Assembly: GCA_002493595.1 (NCBI GenBank)
Contig: DKZG01000016.1
Coordinates: 1 to 64,000 of the forward strand
DNA from: Ruminococcaceae bacterium UBA7080
GTDB taxonomy: Bacteria > Bacillota > Clostridia > Oscillospirales > Acutalibacteraceae
Reading direction: 5' to 3'
DNA: 64,000 nt
This document shows positions 7,619 to 16,103 of the stretch, piece by piece (position 1 is the first letter of the stretch; every line of letters starts with the position of its first letter). Under the pieces are notes generated by a model. It saw only the letters and a program-made list of their open reading frames with translations. It had not been told where the DNA came from and made no database searches. A program made the translations under genes and the position numbers.

Positions 7619-7711
7619 TAAACTAAAAGAATTCGTTTTAACCGTACAGTTAAACGATAAAAAATATTTAATTGTAAAGTATAATGTTGGTTTCCTCTGC
7701 CAACATTATTT

Positions 7712-7740
7712 AGTTTAGCAAAATATCACTTTGCTGTCAA
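7712..7740 (-). promoter_or_regulatory. Promoter reading into the element from its right side
   Basis: On the minus strand TTGACA (7740-7735), 17 bases, then TAAACT (7717-7712) with an extended TGC before it. Downstream bases 7699-7720 match 9085-9106 in 21 of 22 positions, including GCCAACA and TTTAGTTTAGCA (plus-strand sense). The promoter of the GH63-like gene is built in the same way. Confidence 0.65.
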
Positions 7741-7742
7741 TA

Positions 7743-7783
7743 TATAAAAATTCGACCTATTCCAAATTCAAAAGAAATAGGTC
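7743..7783 (-). terminator. Terminator after the GH63-like gene
   Basis: On the minus strand GACCTATT (7783-7776) pairs with AATAGGTC (7761-7754), followed by GAATTTTTATA. The intervening loop is 14 bases. Confidence 0.6.
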
Positions 7784-7874
7784 TTTCCATTTGTAATTTT
7801 CTGATTTTATAATACATTTTGACGAATAAAATATGTAAAAATCTGTTAGACTAAAATAATATAAACATTGCAAG

Positions 7875-9011
7875 CTATATATTATTCATTAAAATCAATT
7901 CTATGATAAATACACATGACCAACCAAAATCCTGTGCACCTAATCCTTTGCCGTTTCGTGAATCATAATACTCATAAATACTGTCGGTATTATCATAACA
8001 CCACTGTAATATAGTTTCGGTAATATCTTTTGCAGTATCGTTATATCCGTAATTTTTCAAACCTTTTACGGCAAAATATGCAGTATTCAGCCAACAAGGA
8101 CCACGCCAATAGTTAGATGAAGCATATTTTTTATTATCATAACTGATTGTCGGCATACCCGGGTAAAAACTTTTCTTTATAAGTTTGTGTGCATTTTCAG
8201 CTTGCTTTTTGTCTGCGATATTACAGAACAACGGCATAAATGACGCAGGAGAAAGATTTTCCGTGAATTTCTTCAATTTGAAATTGTAATCACAATACCA
8301 ACCATTCTTTTCAGAGTACAAAATTTTATTGATATTTGCGGAAAGTTTATCTTTTTTGCTTTTGAAAATATTTATTTCATTGTATTTGCCTATTCTTTTT
8401 GCAATATACTCCATAGATCTATAGAAATCAAACATAAAGCAGTTGCAGTCAATGGCATAGCAACCTGAAATAAGGTGTGGAAAATCAAATCTGACAGTAT
8501 TATCCCATCCGCTTTCCATTTTGCTCTTTTTGTAGAAAAACAGTGTTCCGTCAAATCTGTATTTTTCCCACCATGCGAGGTTTTTCTTTAAATAAGGATA
8601 AGCATATTTAAGAAAATCCGTATCGGGAGATATTTGGTCTGCACACATTATTGCCCATGCAAACACAGGCGGTTTGGTAAATCTTACAACTTTTTTTCCG
8701 GTTGTGTAAATCACATCGGGAAGCTGACCGTTTGGCAACATATTGTCAAAAAACACTCTTGACTGGTCCTGTGATATTTTTTTATCAAAACGACTTATGG
8801 CAAGGAGATGAAATGCACTGTCCCAATTCCATACACCCTGATATGTACGAGGAGAAGGAACTATGCACTGATAATCCGAAAAGGTGAATTTATCATCATT
8901 TTCAGGTTTTTTGATTATATTGCCGTAAAGTGTTTTAATTGCTCGTGTTATAAGTGTTTTATCTCTTTCACTGAAATTTTCAAAATTATAAATGTGATCT
9001 TTTATTTCCAT
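7875..9011 (-). CDS. GH63-like (trehalase/glucosidase clan) glycoside hydrolase
   Basis: The protein has about 378 residues in the (alpha/alpha)6-barrel clan that includes GH63 glucosidases and GH37 trehalases. It is expected to remove alpha-linked glucose or a related sugar with inversion. Visible signatures are SPRTYQGVWNWDSAF near the N-terminus, MESGWDNT (candidate acid Asp170), YWRGPCWLNTAYFAVKGL, and EYYDSRNGKGLGAQDFGWS with candidate base Glu347. It has no signal peptide, so it is cytoplasmic. I use the ATG at 9011. A TTG at 9056 is possible, and neither has a good ribosome site. It is divergent from the ROK regulator, which may control it. It is very AT-rich compared with the GH2 gene. 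Confidence 0.75.
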   Translation of the reverse strand: MEIKDHIYNFENFSERDKTLITRAIKTLYGNIIKKPENDDKFTFSDYQCIVPSPRTYQGVWNWDSAFHLLAISRFDKKISQDQSRVFFDNMLPNGQLPDVIYTTGKKVVRFTKPPVFAWAIMCADQISPDTDFLKYAYPYLKKNLAWWEKYRFDGTLFFYKKSKMESGWDNTVRFDFPHLISGCYAIDCNCFMFDFYRSMEYIAKRIGKYNEINIFKSKKDKLSANINKILYSEKNGWYCDYNFKLKKFTENLSPASFMPLFCNIADKKQAENAHKLIKKSFYPGMPTISYDNKKYASSNYWRGPCWLNTAYFAVKGLKNYGYNDTAKDITETILQWCYDNTDSIYEYYDSRNGKGLGAQDFGWSCVFIIELILMNNI

Positions 9012-9097
9012 TTTTTCTTGTATGATATAGTTAATAACTAAATCATGCCCTTTCAATTTTCAATGTATAAAGTTGACATTTTTTGCCAACAATATTT

Positions 9098-9126
9098 AGT
9101 TTAGCAGAGTTTTTTGTGTTTGTCAA
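9098..9126 (-). promoter_or_regulatory. Promoter of the GH63-like gene
   Basis: On the minus strand TTGACA (9126-9121), 17-base spacer, TGC plus TAAACT (9103-9098), then ATATTGTTGGC. It closely copies the promoter at 7712-7740, which suggests a shared regulator. Confidence 0.7.
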
Positions 9127-9166
9127 CGATTTGAAACAGCATCCTGATAACAGTTCATAATACTGC

Positions 9167-9225
9167 TTGACAGCAGGGTTTCAGAATTGTATAATAACTT
9201 ATGACACGGGGTGTTATAAGTTATT
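9167..9225 (+). promoter_or_regulatory. Consensus promoter with palindromic operator before the ROK-GH2-GH20 operon
   Basis: TTGACA (9167-9172), 17 bases, TATAAT (9190-9195). A 33-base palindrome (AATAACTTAT at 9193-9202 and ATAAGTTATT at 9216-9225, with ACAC/GTGT inside) overlaps the -10 box and the start point. This is an ideal site for repression, probably by the ROK protein itself. Confidence 0.75.
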
Positions 9226-9240
9226 GGGCGGGTGATAATC

Positions 9241-10206
9241 TTGGTTGAGCAGGACAGCTTAAAGCAAATCAGAAACAAGCATTTATCAGATATACTCTAT
9301 GAACTGAGAGCAAAGGGAGATTGCAGCCTTGCAGAGCTTACGGAAAGTACTGACGGCGGACTGACTACCGTGAAAAAATGTGTTTTTCAGGCTATGGAGC
9401 TTGGTATGATTCTTGAGGGTGATATAGGTGCGTCCACAGGCGGACGAAAAGCGAAACGGTATCTTATCAATAAGAATTACCAGTATTTTTTACTGATTAT
9501 TGTTGACAACAATGATTTGCTTTGTCGGATTTATGATTTTGAATATAAGCTTTGTAAAACATATTCCGTGCAGTTTCAGATGGATTATTATATGGATTGT
9601 GTTTATAAAGTAATAGACCGGGCAAGTGAAAAATATAATCTCGGCACGGTTTGTCTGTCTGTTCCCTGTGTAATTAAAGATGGTGTTATACTGGATTGGT
9701 ATTATAACCGGCAGATGCAGGGCGTGAATATCAGGAAACAGCTTGAGGATAAATATCCGTTTAACATAATTGTGCAAAATGATATGAAGCTTGCGGTAAT
9801 AGGTGAAGGTTCAAGACAAAAGCAAAATGTTAAGGATCTTGTTACCATACAGCTTGGTCATAATGGTATCGGTATGGCGGAAATGGTAAACGGTCATCTG
9901 GTAGAGGGCTGCTCGGGTTTTGCAGGTGAAATCGGTTTTACGAGTGATTTGAGAAAAAATGTAATGGGAATAGCTTATCCTGCAAAAATCGTGAGAAATG
10001 CAATTATTTATGTAAACCCTGAATTAATTGTTTTTTATAAATCTGACAGACAAAATAATTTTAATCAGATTTTCAGTGCGGCAGTGAAAGGATTACCTGA
10101 TTTTGCAGTTCCGAGATTTGAGGTTTCCGATGATTATATCGGCGGCGTAGTTTTAGGCTTTAAACAATTAGTGGATAAATATGGTTACTTTAAGAAAAAG
10201 GAGTAA
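9241..10206 (+). CDS. ROK-family transcriptional regulator
   Basis: The protein has 321 residues. An N-terminal winged helix (about 1-70, LAELTESTDGGLTTVKKCV) is followed by a ROK/actin-like ATPase-fold domain with QLGHNGIGMAEMVNG and GCSGFAGEIGF. The usual GEIGH histidine is Phe here, and the CxCGxxGC zinc cluster of sugar-binding ROK proteins is missing, so its effector may be unusual. I chose the TTG at 9241 because GGTGAT, the extended Shine-Dalgarno sequence, ends five bases before it. The GTG at 9232 lies inside that site. It is first in an operon with the beta-galactosidase (six-base gap) and is likely autoregulated through the palindrome at its start. Confidence 0.88.
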   Translation: MVEQDSLKQIRNKHLSDILYELRAKGDCSLAELTESTDGGLTTVKKCVFQAMELGMILEGDIGASTGGRKAKRYLINKNYQYFLLIIVDNNDLLCRIYDFEYKLCKTYSVQFQMDYYMDCVYKVIDRASEKYNLGTVCLSVPCVIKDGVILDWYYNRQMQGVNIRKQLEDKYPFNIIVQNDMKLAVIGEGSRQKQNVKDLVTIQLGHNGIGMAEMVNGHLVEGCSGFAGEIGFTSDLRKNVMGIAYPAKIVRNAIIYVNPELIVFYKSDRQNNFNQIFSAAVKGLPDFAVPRFEVSDDYIGGVVLGFKQLVDKYGYFKKKE

Positions 10207-10212
10207 AAATTT

Positions 10213-13200
10213 ATGAACTATAAAATAGAGAGAAGCAAGCACACAGATTTTGGTATTTATGAGCAAAACAAACTTGAGGAAAGAAGCTGGTTCATACCGT
10301 TCTCATCAGTAAAAAAGCTTGCTAAAACAGACTATAAAAACGAGAGATATAAGTCAGACAGAGTGCAGTGCATAAGCGGAGAATGGGACTTTGCATATTA
10401 CGAAAAGCTGAGCTATGTACCGGATGTGTTTGATACGGACCTTACAGGCTTTGATAAGGTAACCGTGCCGTGTACCTGGCAGAGAACAGGGTATGATCAG
10501 ATTGCATATATCAATACACGCTATCCGTTCCCCAAAAAGCCGCCCCATATCCCTGCGGATGTGGCTGTGGGTATTTACAGAAAGCGGGTTGAGATAAAAA
10601 AGGCAGATAAGCGCCGCACCATTTCTTTCTTGGGCGTTGCCGGTGCATTTGCCCTTTATGTAAATGGTGAATATGTCGGCTACAGCGAAGGCTCACATAA
10701 TACCGCTGAGTTTGATATAACTAAGCTTTTAAAGGACGGTACAAATGAGATTGTCGCCGTTGTATATAAATGGAGCAACGGCTCCTATCTGGAATGTCAG
10801 GATATGTTCCGTGAAAACGGTATCTTCCGAGACGTGCTTATCACAGAGTTTGCAAGCAGCTATATAAATGATTTTACACTGCGTTCTGCAAAGAACAGCG
10901 ACGCCACATACAATCTGGATATTTCCGTGGAAGGCTGCTTTGAAAAGAATACAAGAATTGAAATCAAATCGGCAGAAAAAGAGCCTGTTATCTGTGCAGA
11001 GCTTCTGCCGGAAAAGGGCGTAACATGCACAAATCTTAAGGTTGATGAGTGGAGTGCCGAAATCCCGAATCTCTATGAATTAACCATTGTTTTGTATAAA
11101 GAGGATAAAGAGCTTGAGGCAATACGTACCTATTACGGCTTTAAAGATGTTAAAATCGACGGAGAGGTATTCCTCTTCAACGGCAAAGCCATCAAGTTCA
11201 AGGGCGTCAATCACCACGATACCCATATGACAAAAGGCTATGCTATGAGTCTTGAGGATATGGAGCTGGATATACAGCTGATGAAGGAGTATAACTGCAA
11301 CGCAGTCAGAACTTCTCACTATCCTCCCGACCCTGCATTTTTAACCATGTGTGATATGTACGGTCTTTATGTGGTGGACGAGGCGGATATTGAAACACAC
11401 GGCTTCTATGCCGTTCCCCATACCACCTACAATCCCAACAGATTAAGCAATGACACAAGCTGGACCATGCACTACCTCGACAGAGTGAAAAGAATGTACG
11501 GCAGAGATAAAAATCACCCAAGCATCACAATGTGGAGCTTAGGCAATGAATCAGGCGGTTACAAGTGCCAGGATGTCTGCTATGAATATCTCAAAAATGA
11601 AAACCCGGAAATCCCTGTTCACTATGAGGGTGTCATCCGCAGCAAGCGCTGGGCGTATGATGTGGTATCCCATATGTACGGTACACCTGACCTGATGAGA
11701 AAAATTCTTAAGGGAACAGCCGGGGATAAGTATAAAGGCAAGCCCTTCTTCCAGTGCGAATATGCCCACGCAATGGGCAACGGGCCCGGCGGTCTTGAAG
11801 AGTATATGCAGCTTTTCTATGCATCAAAGCAGTTTATGGGCGGCTGTATCTGGGAGTGGGCTGATCACAGTGTTTATGACGAAAATGCAAAATACAAGTG
11901 GACCTACGGCGGCGACCATAACGAGCCTATCCACGACGGCAATTTCTGTGTCGACGGCCTTTTTTATCCTGACAGACAGCCGTCAAGCGGAGCACTGGAA
12001 ATGAAAGCCTGCTACAGACCAATCCGAGCAAAATATATGAAGGATAATATATTTGAGCTTTGGAATACAAGAGACTTTGCTGACAGTTCTGATATTAAAA
12101 TTGAATTTGCAGTTCTCTTGGACGGCGAAAGCAAAGAGGTCGGCACAATTGCAAGTGTTATTCCTGCAGGAGCAAAGAAAAAAGTACAGATTACTTCAAC
12201 ATATTTTAATCAGACAGATAAGGATGTTTTTGTTAACTTTATCTATACCAATAAAAACAGCGGTGATGAAATTGCAACAGAGCAGGTTATCGTTTCACAG
12301 GCAGAGCTAAAAAAAGCCGATAATCAGACAAAGCAGGCTAAGATAACACAAAACGGCAATACAATCCACATTGCATTCGATAACGGCAGTGCGATGTTTG
12401 ATAAGAACAAGGGTCTTGTCAGCTATGTGAAAAACGGCACGGAATACCTGAAAGCCAATCCGCTGGATAAGGCAAACGGCTTTGTTCCTCATATCTACAG
12501 AGGCAGACTGGATAACGACCAGTATATGGTAATATTTTGGAAGATAATCGGACTTGACTGCTCAAATGCAAAGCTTACTTCCTGTAAAATAAAGAGCAAT
12601 GGCAACATTAAATATATCAGCACAGTGTATCATTTTGTAACAAGAGGTTTGTTTATTCTTGCAAAAGCACAGATTGATTATTACATTGATAAAAACGGAA
12701 AACTGACTGTAAGCGCATCACTAAAAAAGGTGTGCCCACTGACAGACCAGCTGCCGCGCTTCGGAGTGCATACAGAGCTGAAAAGCGAGTTTGAAAATAT
12801 TCAGTATTACGGCAGAGGTCCGATTGAGAATTATTCCGATTTCAAGGAACACGCACCGATTGGTGTTTACGAAACCACGGTCAGTGATATGGCGCATAAG
12901 TATATCAAGCCGCAGGACTCAGGCAACAGGGGTGATGTACGCTACAGTATTCTCTCAAACAAAAACGGTGTAGGCTTAAAATTCACGGCACTTGAAAGAT
13001 ATATCAATTTCAATGCAAATCACTTTACGCTCGGTCAGCTTAAAAATGCCAAGCATATTGAAGATTTGCCGGATGCGGACACAACCTTTGTTGCAATAGA
13101 CGGCTTTGTCAGGGGCACAGGCTCAGGCAGCTGCGGTCCTATCCCGTCAAAGGAGCACAGAATTGATTTCGGTTATTTCAAACCACTTAACTTCTCTTTT

Positions 13201-13218
13201 GAGATGGAATGCAAATAA
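10213..13218 (+). CDS. GH2 beta-galactosidase (LacZ type)
   Basis: A 1001-residue enzyme, the length of classical LacZ chains. The order is a sugar-binding jelly roll, two immunoglobulin-like domains, a TIM barrel and a C-terminal beta-galactosidase small-chain domain (about 730-1000). The acid/base Glu446 lies in WSLGNESGG and the nucleophile Glu516 in FFQCEYAHAMG. It hydrolyses terminal beta-galactosides with retention. No signal peptide is present, so it works on imported oligosaccharides. An AAGGAG site precedes the ATG. It is flanked by the ROK regulator and a GH20 hexosaminidase, which suggests galactose-GlcNAc substrates such as N-acetyllactosamine rather than milk lactose alone. A second GH2 of the same size lies at 37.6-40.6 kb. 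Confidence 0.95.
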   Translation: MNYKIERSKHTDFGIYEQNKLEERSWFIPFSSVKKLAKTDYKNERYKSDRVQCISGEWDFAYYEKLSYVPDVFDTDLTGFDKVTVPCTWQRTGYDQIAYINTRYPFPKKPPHIPADVAVGIYRKRVEIKKADKRRTISFLGVAGAFALYVNGEYVGYSEGSHNTAEFDITKLLKDGTNEIVAVVYKWSNGSYLECQDMFRENGIFRDVLITEFASSYINDFTLRSAKNSDATYNLDISVEGCFEKNTRIEIKSAEKEPVICAELLPEKGVTCTNLKVDEWSAEIPNLYELTIVLYKEDKELEAIRTYYGFKDVKIDGEVFLFNGKAIKFKGVNHHDTHMTKGYAMSLEDMELDIQLMKEYNCNAVRTSHYPPDPAFLTMCDMYGLYVVDEADIETHGFYAVPHTTYNPNRLSNDTSWTMHYLDRVKRMYGRDKNHPSITMWSLGNESGGYKCQDVCYEYLKNENPEIPVHYEGVIRSKRWAYDVVSHMYGTPDLMRKILKGTAGDKYKGKPFFQCEYAHAMGNGPGGLEEYMQLFYASKQFMGGCIWEWADHSVYDENAKYKWTYGGDHNEPIHDGNFCVDGLFYPDRQPSSGALEMKACYRPIRAKYMKDNIFELWNTRDFADSSDIKIEFAVLLDGESKEVGTIASVIPAGAKKKVQITSTYFNQTDKDVFVNFIYTNKNSGDEIATEQVIVSQAELKKADNQTKQAKITQNGNTIHIAFDNGSAMFDKNKGLVSYVKNGTEYLKANPLDKANGFVPHIYRGRLDNDQYMVIFWKIIGLDCSNAKLTSCKIKSNGNIKYISTVYHFVTRGLFILAKAQIDYYIDKNGKLTVSASLKKVCPLTDQLPRFGVHTELKSEFENIQYYGRGPIENYSDFKEHAPIGVYETTVSDMAHKYIKPQDSGNRGDVRYSILSNKNGVGLKFTALERYINFNANHFTLGQLKNAKHIEDLPDADTTFVAIDGFVRGTGSGSCGPIPSKEHRIDFGYFKPLNFSFEMECK

Positions 13219-13232
13219 GAAAGGTAATACTG

Positions 13233-15437
13233 ATGAAAACTTCTAATCAGCCTGTTATTAAATTGAATATTGAGGATAAGTTGGTAAAATTCAGTGTAAC
13301 AAACGGATGGCATGCTGAATTTATCGGCGCCGATTTTCCTCAGCTTGTCGACGACTCATTAAAAATACACACACCGCTTAATGACACTTATGCAACACTT
13401 TCATTCAGATGCACAAGCGGCGACGCTGCAATTGAGAAGGATGTAAAGCTTGAAATAAAAGGAATTTACAAAGCATATGAGAAAAAACCAAATATAATTC
13501 CCGAACCTGCACAGTGGCACGCCTTTGGCGGCGTTAACAATACTATATGTACCTACTCTTATGATACTGCGTTTGAGGACGAAGCCGAAGCATTTGCCGA
13601 GGAGTATTTCAAACTAACCGGTAAAGCAATTGAGCATGTCAGCACTCACAGTGACCTATCCTTTTCGTTTGAGCGTTCTACAGAATATCTTGGCAACGAG
13701 GGGTATGAAATTGAGTGCACCGAAAACAAAATTGTTATTAAAGCATGCAAAAAAGCAGGAGCAATATGGGCCGGAAAAACTGTATGTCAGCTTATCATTC
13801 AGGGCGGCTTTCCATGTGGCATAATGCGCGATTATCCAAGATACAGCGTCAGAGGATTTATGCTTGATGTCGGCAGAAAACCTGTTTCATTAGCATCCTT
13901 GGATAAGATTGCTGATTATATGTCTTGGTATAAGATGAATGATTTTCAAATTCATCTTGGCGATAATTATATATGGCTTGAGGATTATGCTCAAAATGGT
14001 GATGAAAGTACATTTGATGCATATCAGGCCTTTCGCCTTGAAAGCTCAATAAAAAATCAAAAAGGTGAAACACCTACATCCAAGGATTACAGTTATTCAA
14101 AGGCTGAATTTAACGATTTTATAAAACGTTCTCTTAAAAAGGGTGTAAGAATTACTCCTGAAATTGATATGCCGGCACATGCACTGGCCTTTACAAAAGT
14201 ATTTCCGGAATATGCAGTTAAGGGTAAGGTTTCGCCGCTTATGAAAAAAAGGCCATTAACCGATCATATTAATGTTTCAAAACCTGAAGCCATAGAATTC
14301 GTGAAAAAAATATTTGACGAATATACTTTGGGCAGTGATCCCGTATTTCCAAGAGAAACAACCATACATATAGGTGCTGATGAATTTTTAAGCGATTATC
14401 GCGCTTACCGCAGGTTTATTAACGAGCTTGTTCCACACATAAAAAAAACAAATACAGTACGACTTTGGGGTGGTCTCACCTGGATAAAGGACAGTCCCGA
14501 GACACCTATAATCAAAGAAGCAATTGAAAATGTGGAGATGAATTTATGGTCGAGCAACTGGGCTGACGGAAAAGAAATGTATGATATGGGCTTTAAGCTT
14601 ATCAATACCATCGACCACCAGCTCTATATCGTTCCAAACGGAACAAAAATCAGAGCCCCATACATGGACTTTATCAACAAGCGAAGAGCATTTAAGCAGT
14701 TTGAACCGGGCAGAATCCGAATTAAAGACAAGGGCAGATATGTTGATTTGCCGGCCGGTAATAAACAACTGATAGGTGCATGCTATGCAATATGGCAGGA
14801 TAATATTGACAAACGCTCAAAAGGCATTAACGAACAGGACCTTTTTGACAGATTTATCGACAGTGCTGCATTTATGGCAGAAAAAACTTGGGGCTCATGT
14901 ACAGATAAACACACCTCAAAAGAGGTTGATGAAGCAGCTGCTGCTATAAACAAAAGAATTAAATGCCGGAACAAACCATTCAAGACTATGACTGATATAA
15001 GTTTAAAAGGCGGCAGCAGCTATGTCTCCACCGACTGTTTCAGCCTTGACACGGGCAAAAAGCTGCAAATACAAATTGAATTTGATGAGGTCGTACCGGG
15101 GCAAATTCTTATGGAGGCTGATGCACCATACGGAAGCTATGATATAAGAATTACCAAAAACGGTAAGCTTGGTTTTACCTGTGAATATCACGAATATGAA
15201 TTTGATTATAAACCTATACCAAACAAAAAGCTTTGCATCATAATTGATACAAAGCCTCTGCGCACTATACTGAAATCCGGCTTATTTATAAGAAAAAGAG
15301 CAACCGGCAGCTATAGTTTTGATGGTAAAATACGCAATACCAATATACGAAATTCATCTTTCAGCATCCCTACTGCCAGAATCGGTTCAAAAACCAACTC
15401 TGTTAAAGCGCATATATTTAACATCTGTGAAAAATAA
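13233..15437 (+). CDS. GH20 beta-N-acetylhexosaminidase
   Basis: The protein has 734 residues. An N-terminal GH20b-type domain (about 50-205) precedes a TIM barrel starting YPRYSVRGFMLDVGRK. The barrel carries TPEIDMPAHA and the catalytic Asp383-Glu384 pair in IHIGADEF, used for substrate-assisted hydrolysis of terminal beta-GlcNAc or GalNAc. About 160 C-terminal residues form an extra beta-rich domain. No signal peptide is seen, so it is cytoplasmic. I chose the ATG at 13233, behind AAAGG and 14 bases after the GH2 stop, rather than the overlapping start at 13209. With the GH2 enzyme it could strip Gal-GlcNAc chains one sugar at a time. Confidence 0.93.
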   Translation: MKTSNQPVIKLNIEDKLVKFSVTNGWHAEFIGADFPQLVDDSLKIHTPLNDTYATLSFRCTSGDAAIEKDVKLEIKGIYKAYEKKPNIIPEPAQWHAFGGVNNTICTYSYDTAFEDEAEAFAEEYFKLTGKAIEHVSTHSDLSFSFERSTEYLGNEGYEIECTENKIVIKACKKAGAIWAGKTVCQLIIQGGFPCGIMRDYPRYSVRGFMLDVGRKPVSLASLDKIADYMSWYKMNDFQIHLGDNYIWLEDYAQNGDESTFDAYQAFRLESSIKNQKGETPTSKDYSYSKAEFNDFIKRSLKKGVRITPEIDMPAHALAFTKVFPEYAVKGKVSPLMKKRPLTDHINVSKPEAIEFVKKIFDEYTLGSDPVFPRETTIHIGADEFLSDYRAYRRFINELVPHIKKTNTVRLWGGLTWIKDSPETPIIKEAIENVEMNLWSSNWADGKEMYDMGFKLINTIDHQLYIVPNGTKIRAPYMDFINKRRAFKQFEPGRIRIKDKGRYVDLPAGNKQLIGACYAIWQDNIDKRSKGINEQDLFDRFIDSAAFMAEKTWGSCTDKHTSKEVDEAAAAINKRIKCRNKPFKTMTDISLKGGSSYVSTDCFSLDTGKKLQIQIEFDEVVPGQILMEADAPYGSYDIRITKNGKLGFTCEYHEYEFDYKPIPNKKLCIIIDTKPLRTILKSGLFIRKRATGSYSFDGKIRNTNIRNSSFSIPTARIGSKTNSVKAHIFNICEK

Positions 15438-15479
15438 AAAACAGCCTGCTTAGCAATTTCACTAAGCAGGCTGTTTTTT
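15436..15479. terminator. Bidirectional terminator between the GH20 and thioredoxin genes
   Basis: AAAAACAGCCTGCTTAG pairs with CTAAGCAGGCTGTTTTTT across an eight-base loop. T-runs exist on both strands, serving the two convergent operons. Confidence 0.9.
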
Positions 15480-15798
15480 AGATTTTTTCATTTATCTTTT
15501 TAACAAGCTGTTCTTTAGGCAGAAATCCAACAGAACTGTCTACAATTTTTCCGTTTTTAATCATAACAACTGTAGGAATACTGGCAACACCAAAGGCGGA
15601 AGCAAGCTCACCCTCTTCATCAACATTTACTTTTCCCACCTTAAGTTTTGCATCATAGTCATCTGCAATCTCCGAAACAATCGGTGAAAGCATTCGGCAT
15701 GGGCCGCACCATTCTGCCCAAAAGTCCAACAGCACCGGTATATTTGAATTTAATACCTCTTCTTTAAAATTGTTTTTTGTAATTTTTAATTCTGACAT
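15478..15798 (-). CDS. trxA: Thioredoxin
   Basis: A 106-residue classic thioredoxin with the active site WCGPC (Cys31, Cys34), the cis-proline loop IPTVV and a conserved buried Asp near residue 25. It reduces protein disulfides in the cytoplasm. It is the last gene of a minus-strand operon, 12 bases after a small FTR-like iron-sulfur protein gene. That suggests the latter might reduce it in place of, or next to, the usual flavin reductase. Confidence 0.96.
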   Translation of the reverse strand: MSELKITKNNFKEEVLNSNIPVLLDFWAEWCGPCRMLSPIVSEIADDYDAKLKVGKVNVDEEGELASAFGVASIPTVVMIKNGKIVDSSVGFLPKEQLVKKINEKI

Positions 15799-15810
15799 TT
15801 TTATTCTCCT

Positions 15811-16011
15811 TTAATCTTTAGATTTATAATAAAGCATACAGTGGCAGTATCCTTCAAAATCCGGATCATTGATCTGCTCCTTAAATTCTTTACACATACA
15901 CTTATTTGCATCTGTTTTTTCTATACGACAGGGGCAATAACCGCCTGTTCTTTTTAATCCTTCTTTAACTGATTTAACAATTTCCTTATCCGTATTTAAG
16001 GTTATTTTCAT
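15811..16011 (-). CDS. Ferredoxin-thioredoxin reductase catalytic-subunit-like [4Fe-4S] protein
   Basis: A 66-residue protein with three Cys-x-Cys pairs: CPC (26, 28), CMC (38, 40) and CHC (56, 58). This is the pattern of the catalytic beta chain of ferredoxin-thioredoxin reductase, where four Cys hold a [4Fe-4S] cluster and two form the redox-active disulfide. Its spacing is shorter than in the plant enzyme and no variable alpha chain is nearby. GGAGG lies eight bases before the ATG. Being next to trxA strongly suggests electron transfer from ferredoxin to thioredoxin. Confidence 0.82.
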   Translation of the reverse strand: MKITLNTDKEIVKSVKEGLKRTGGYCPCRIEKTDANKCMCKEFKEQINDPDFEGYCHCMLYYKSKD

Positions 16012-16103
16012 CTTCTTTACCTCCTATAATTATCTTATCGTATTTACAGTTTACCTGAAAATCGCATTTAAAACAGTGACTTAGTCTCATTTTCAGTTAA
16101 AAT

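Larger units (their letters stand above)
3859..7705. mobile_element. Small integrated element with integrase, excisionase and replication-type genes (boundaries uncertain)
   Basis: Between tRNA-Gln and the glycosidase cluster lie a tyrosine integrase, an excisionase-like gene and a winged-helix replication-type gene, all on the minus strand, plus a cargo gene on the plus strand. Gene content resembles a reduced Tn916-type integrative element without conjugation genes. The left end is probably at or just after the tRNA. The right end is near 7.6-7.7 kb. I could not find a convincing att repeat. Only nine bases (CCTCTGCCA) of the tRNA 3' end recur, at about 7695-7703, which is too short to fix the boundary. 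Confidence 0.6.

Noticed and set aside
7695..7703. Nine-base copy (CCTCTGCCA) of the tRNA-Gln 3' end as a distal attachment site
   Set aside because: Too short, and four of its bases belong to the operator-like GCCAACA shared with the promoter at 9.1 kb. It could be coincidence, so I did not annotate an att site.
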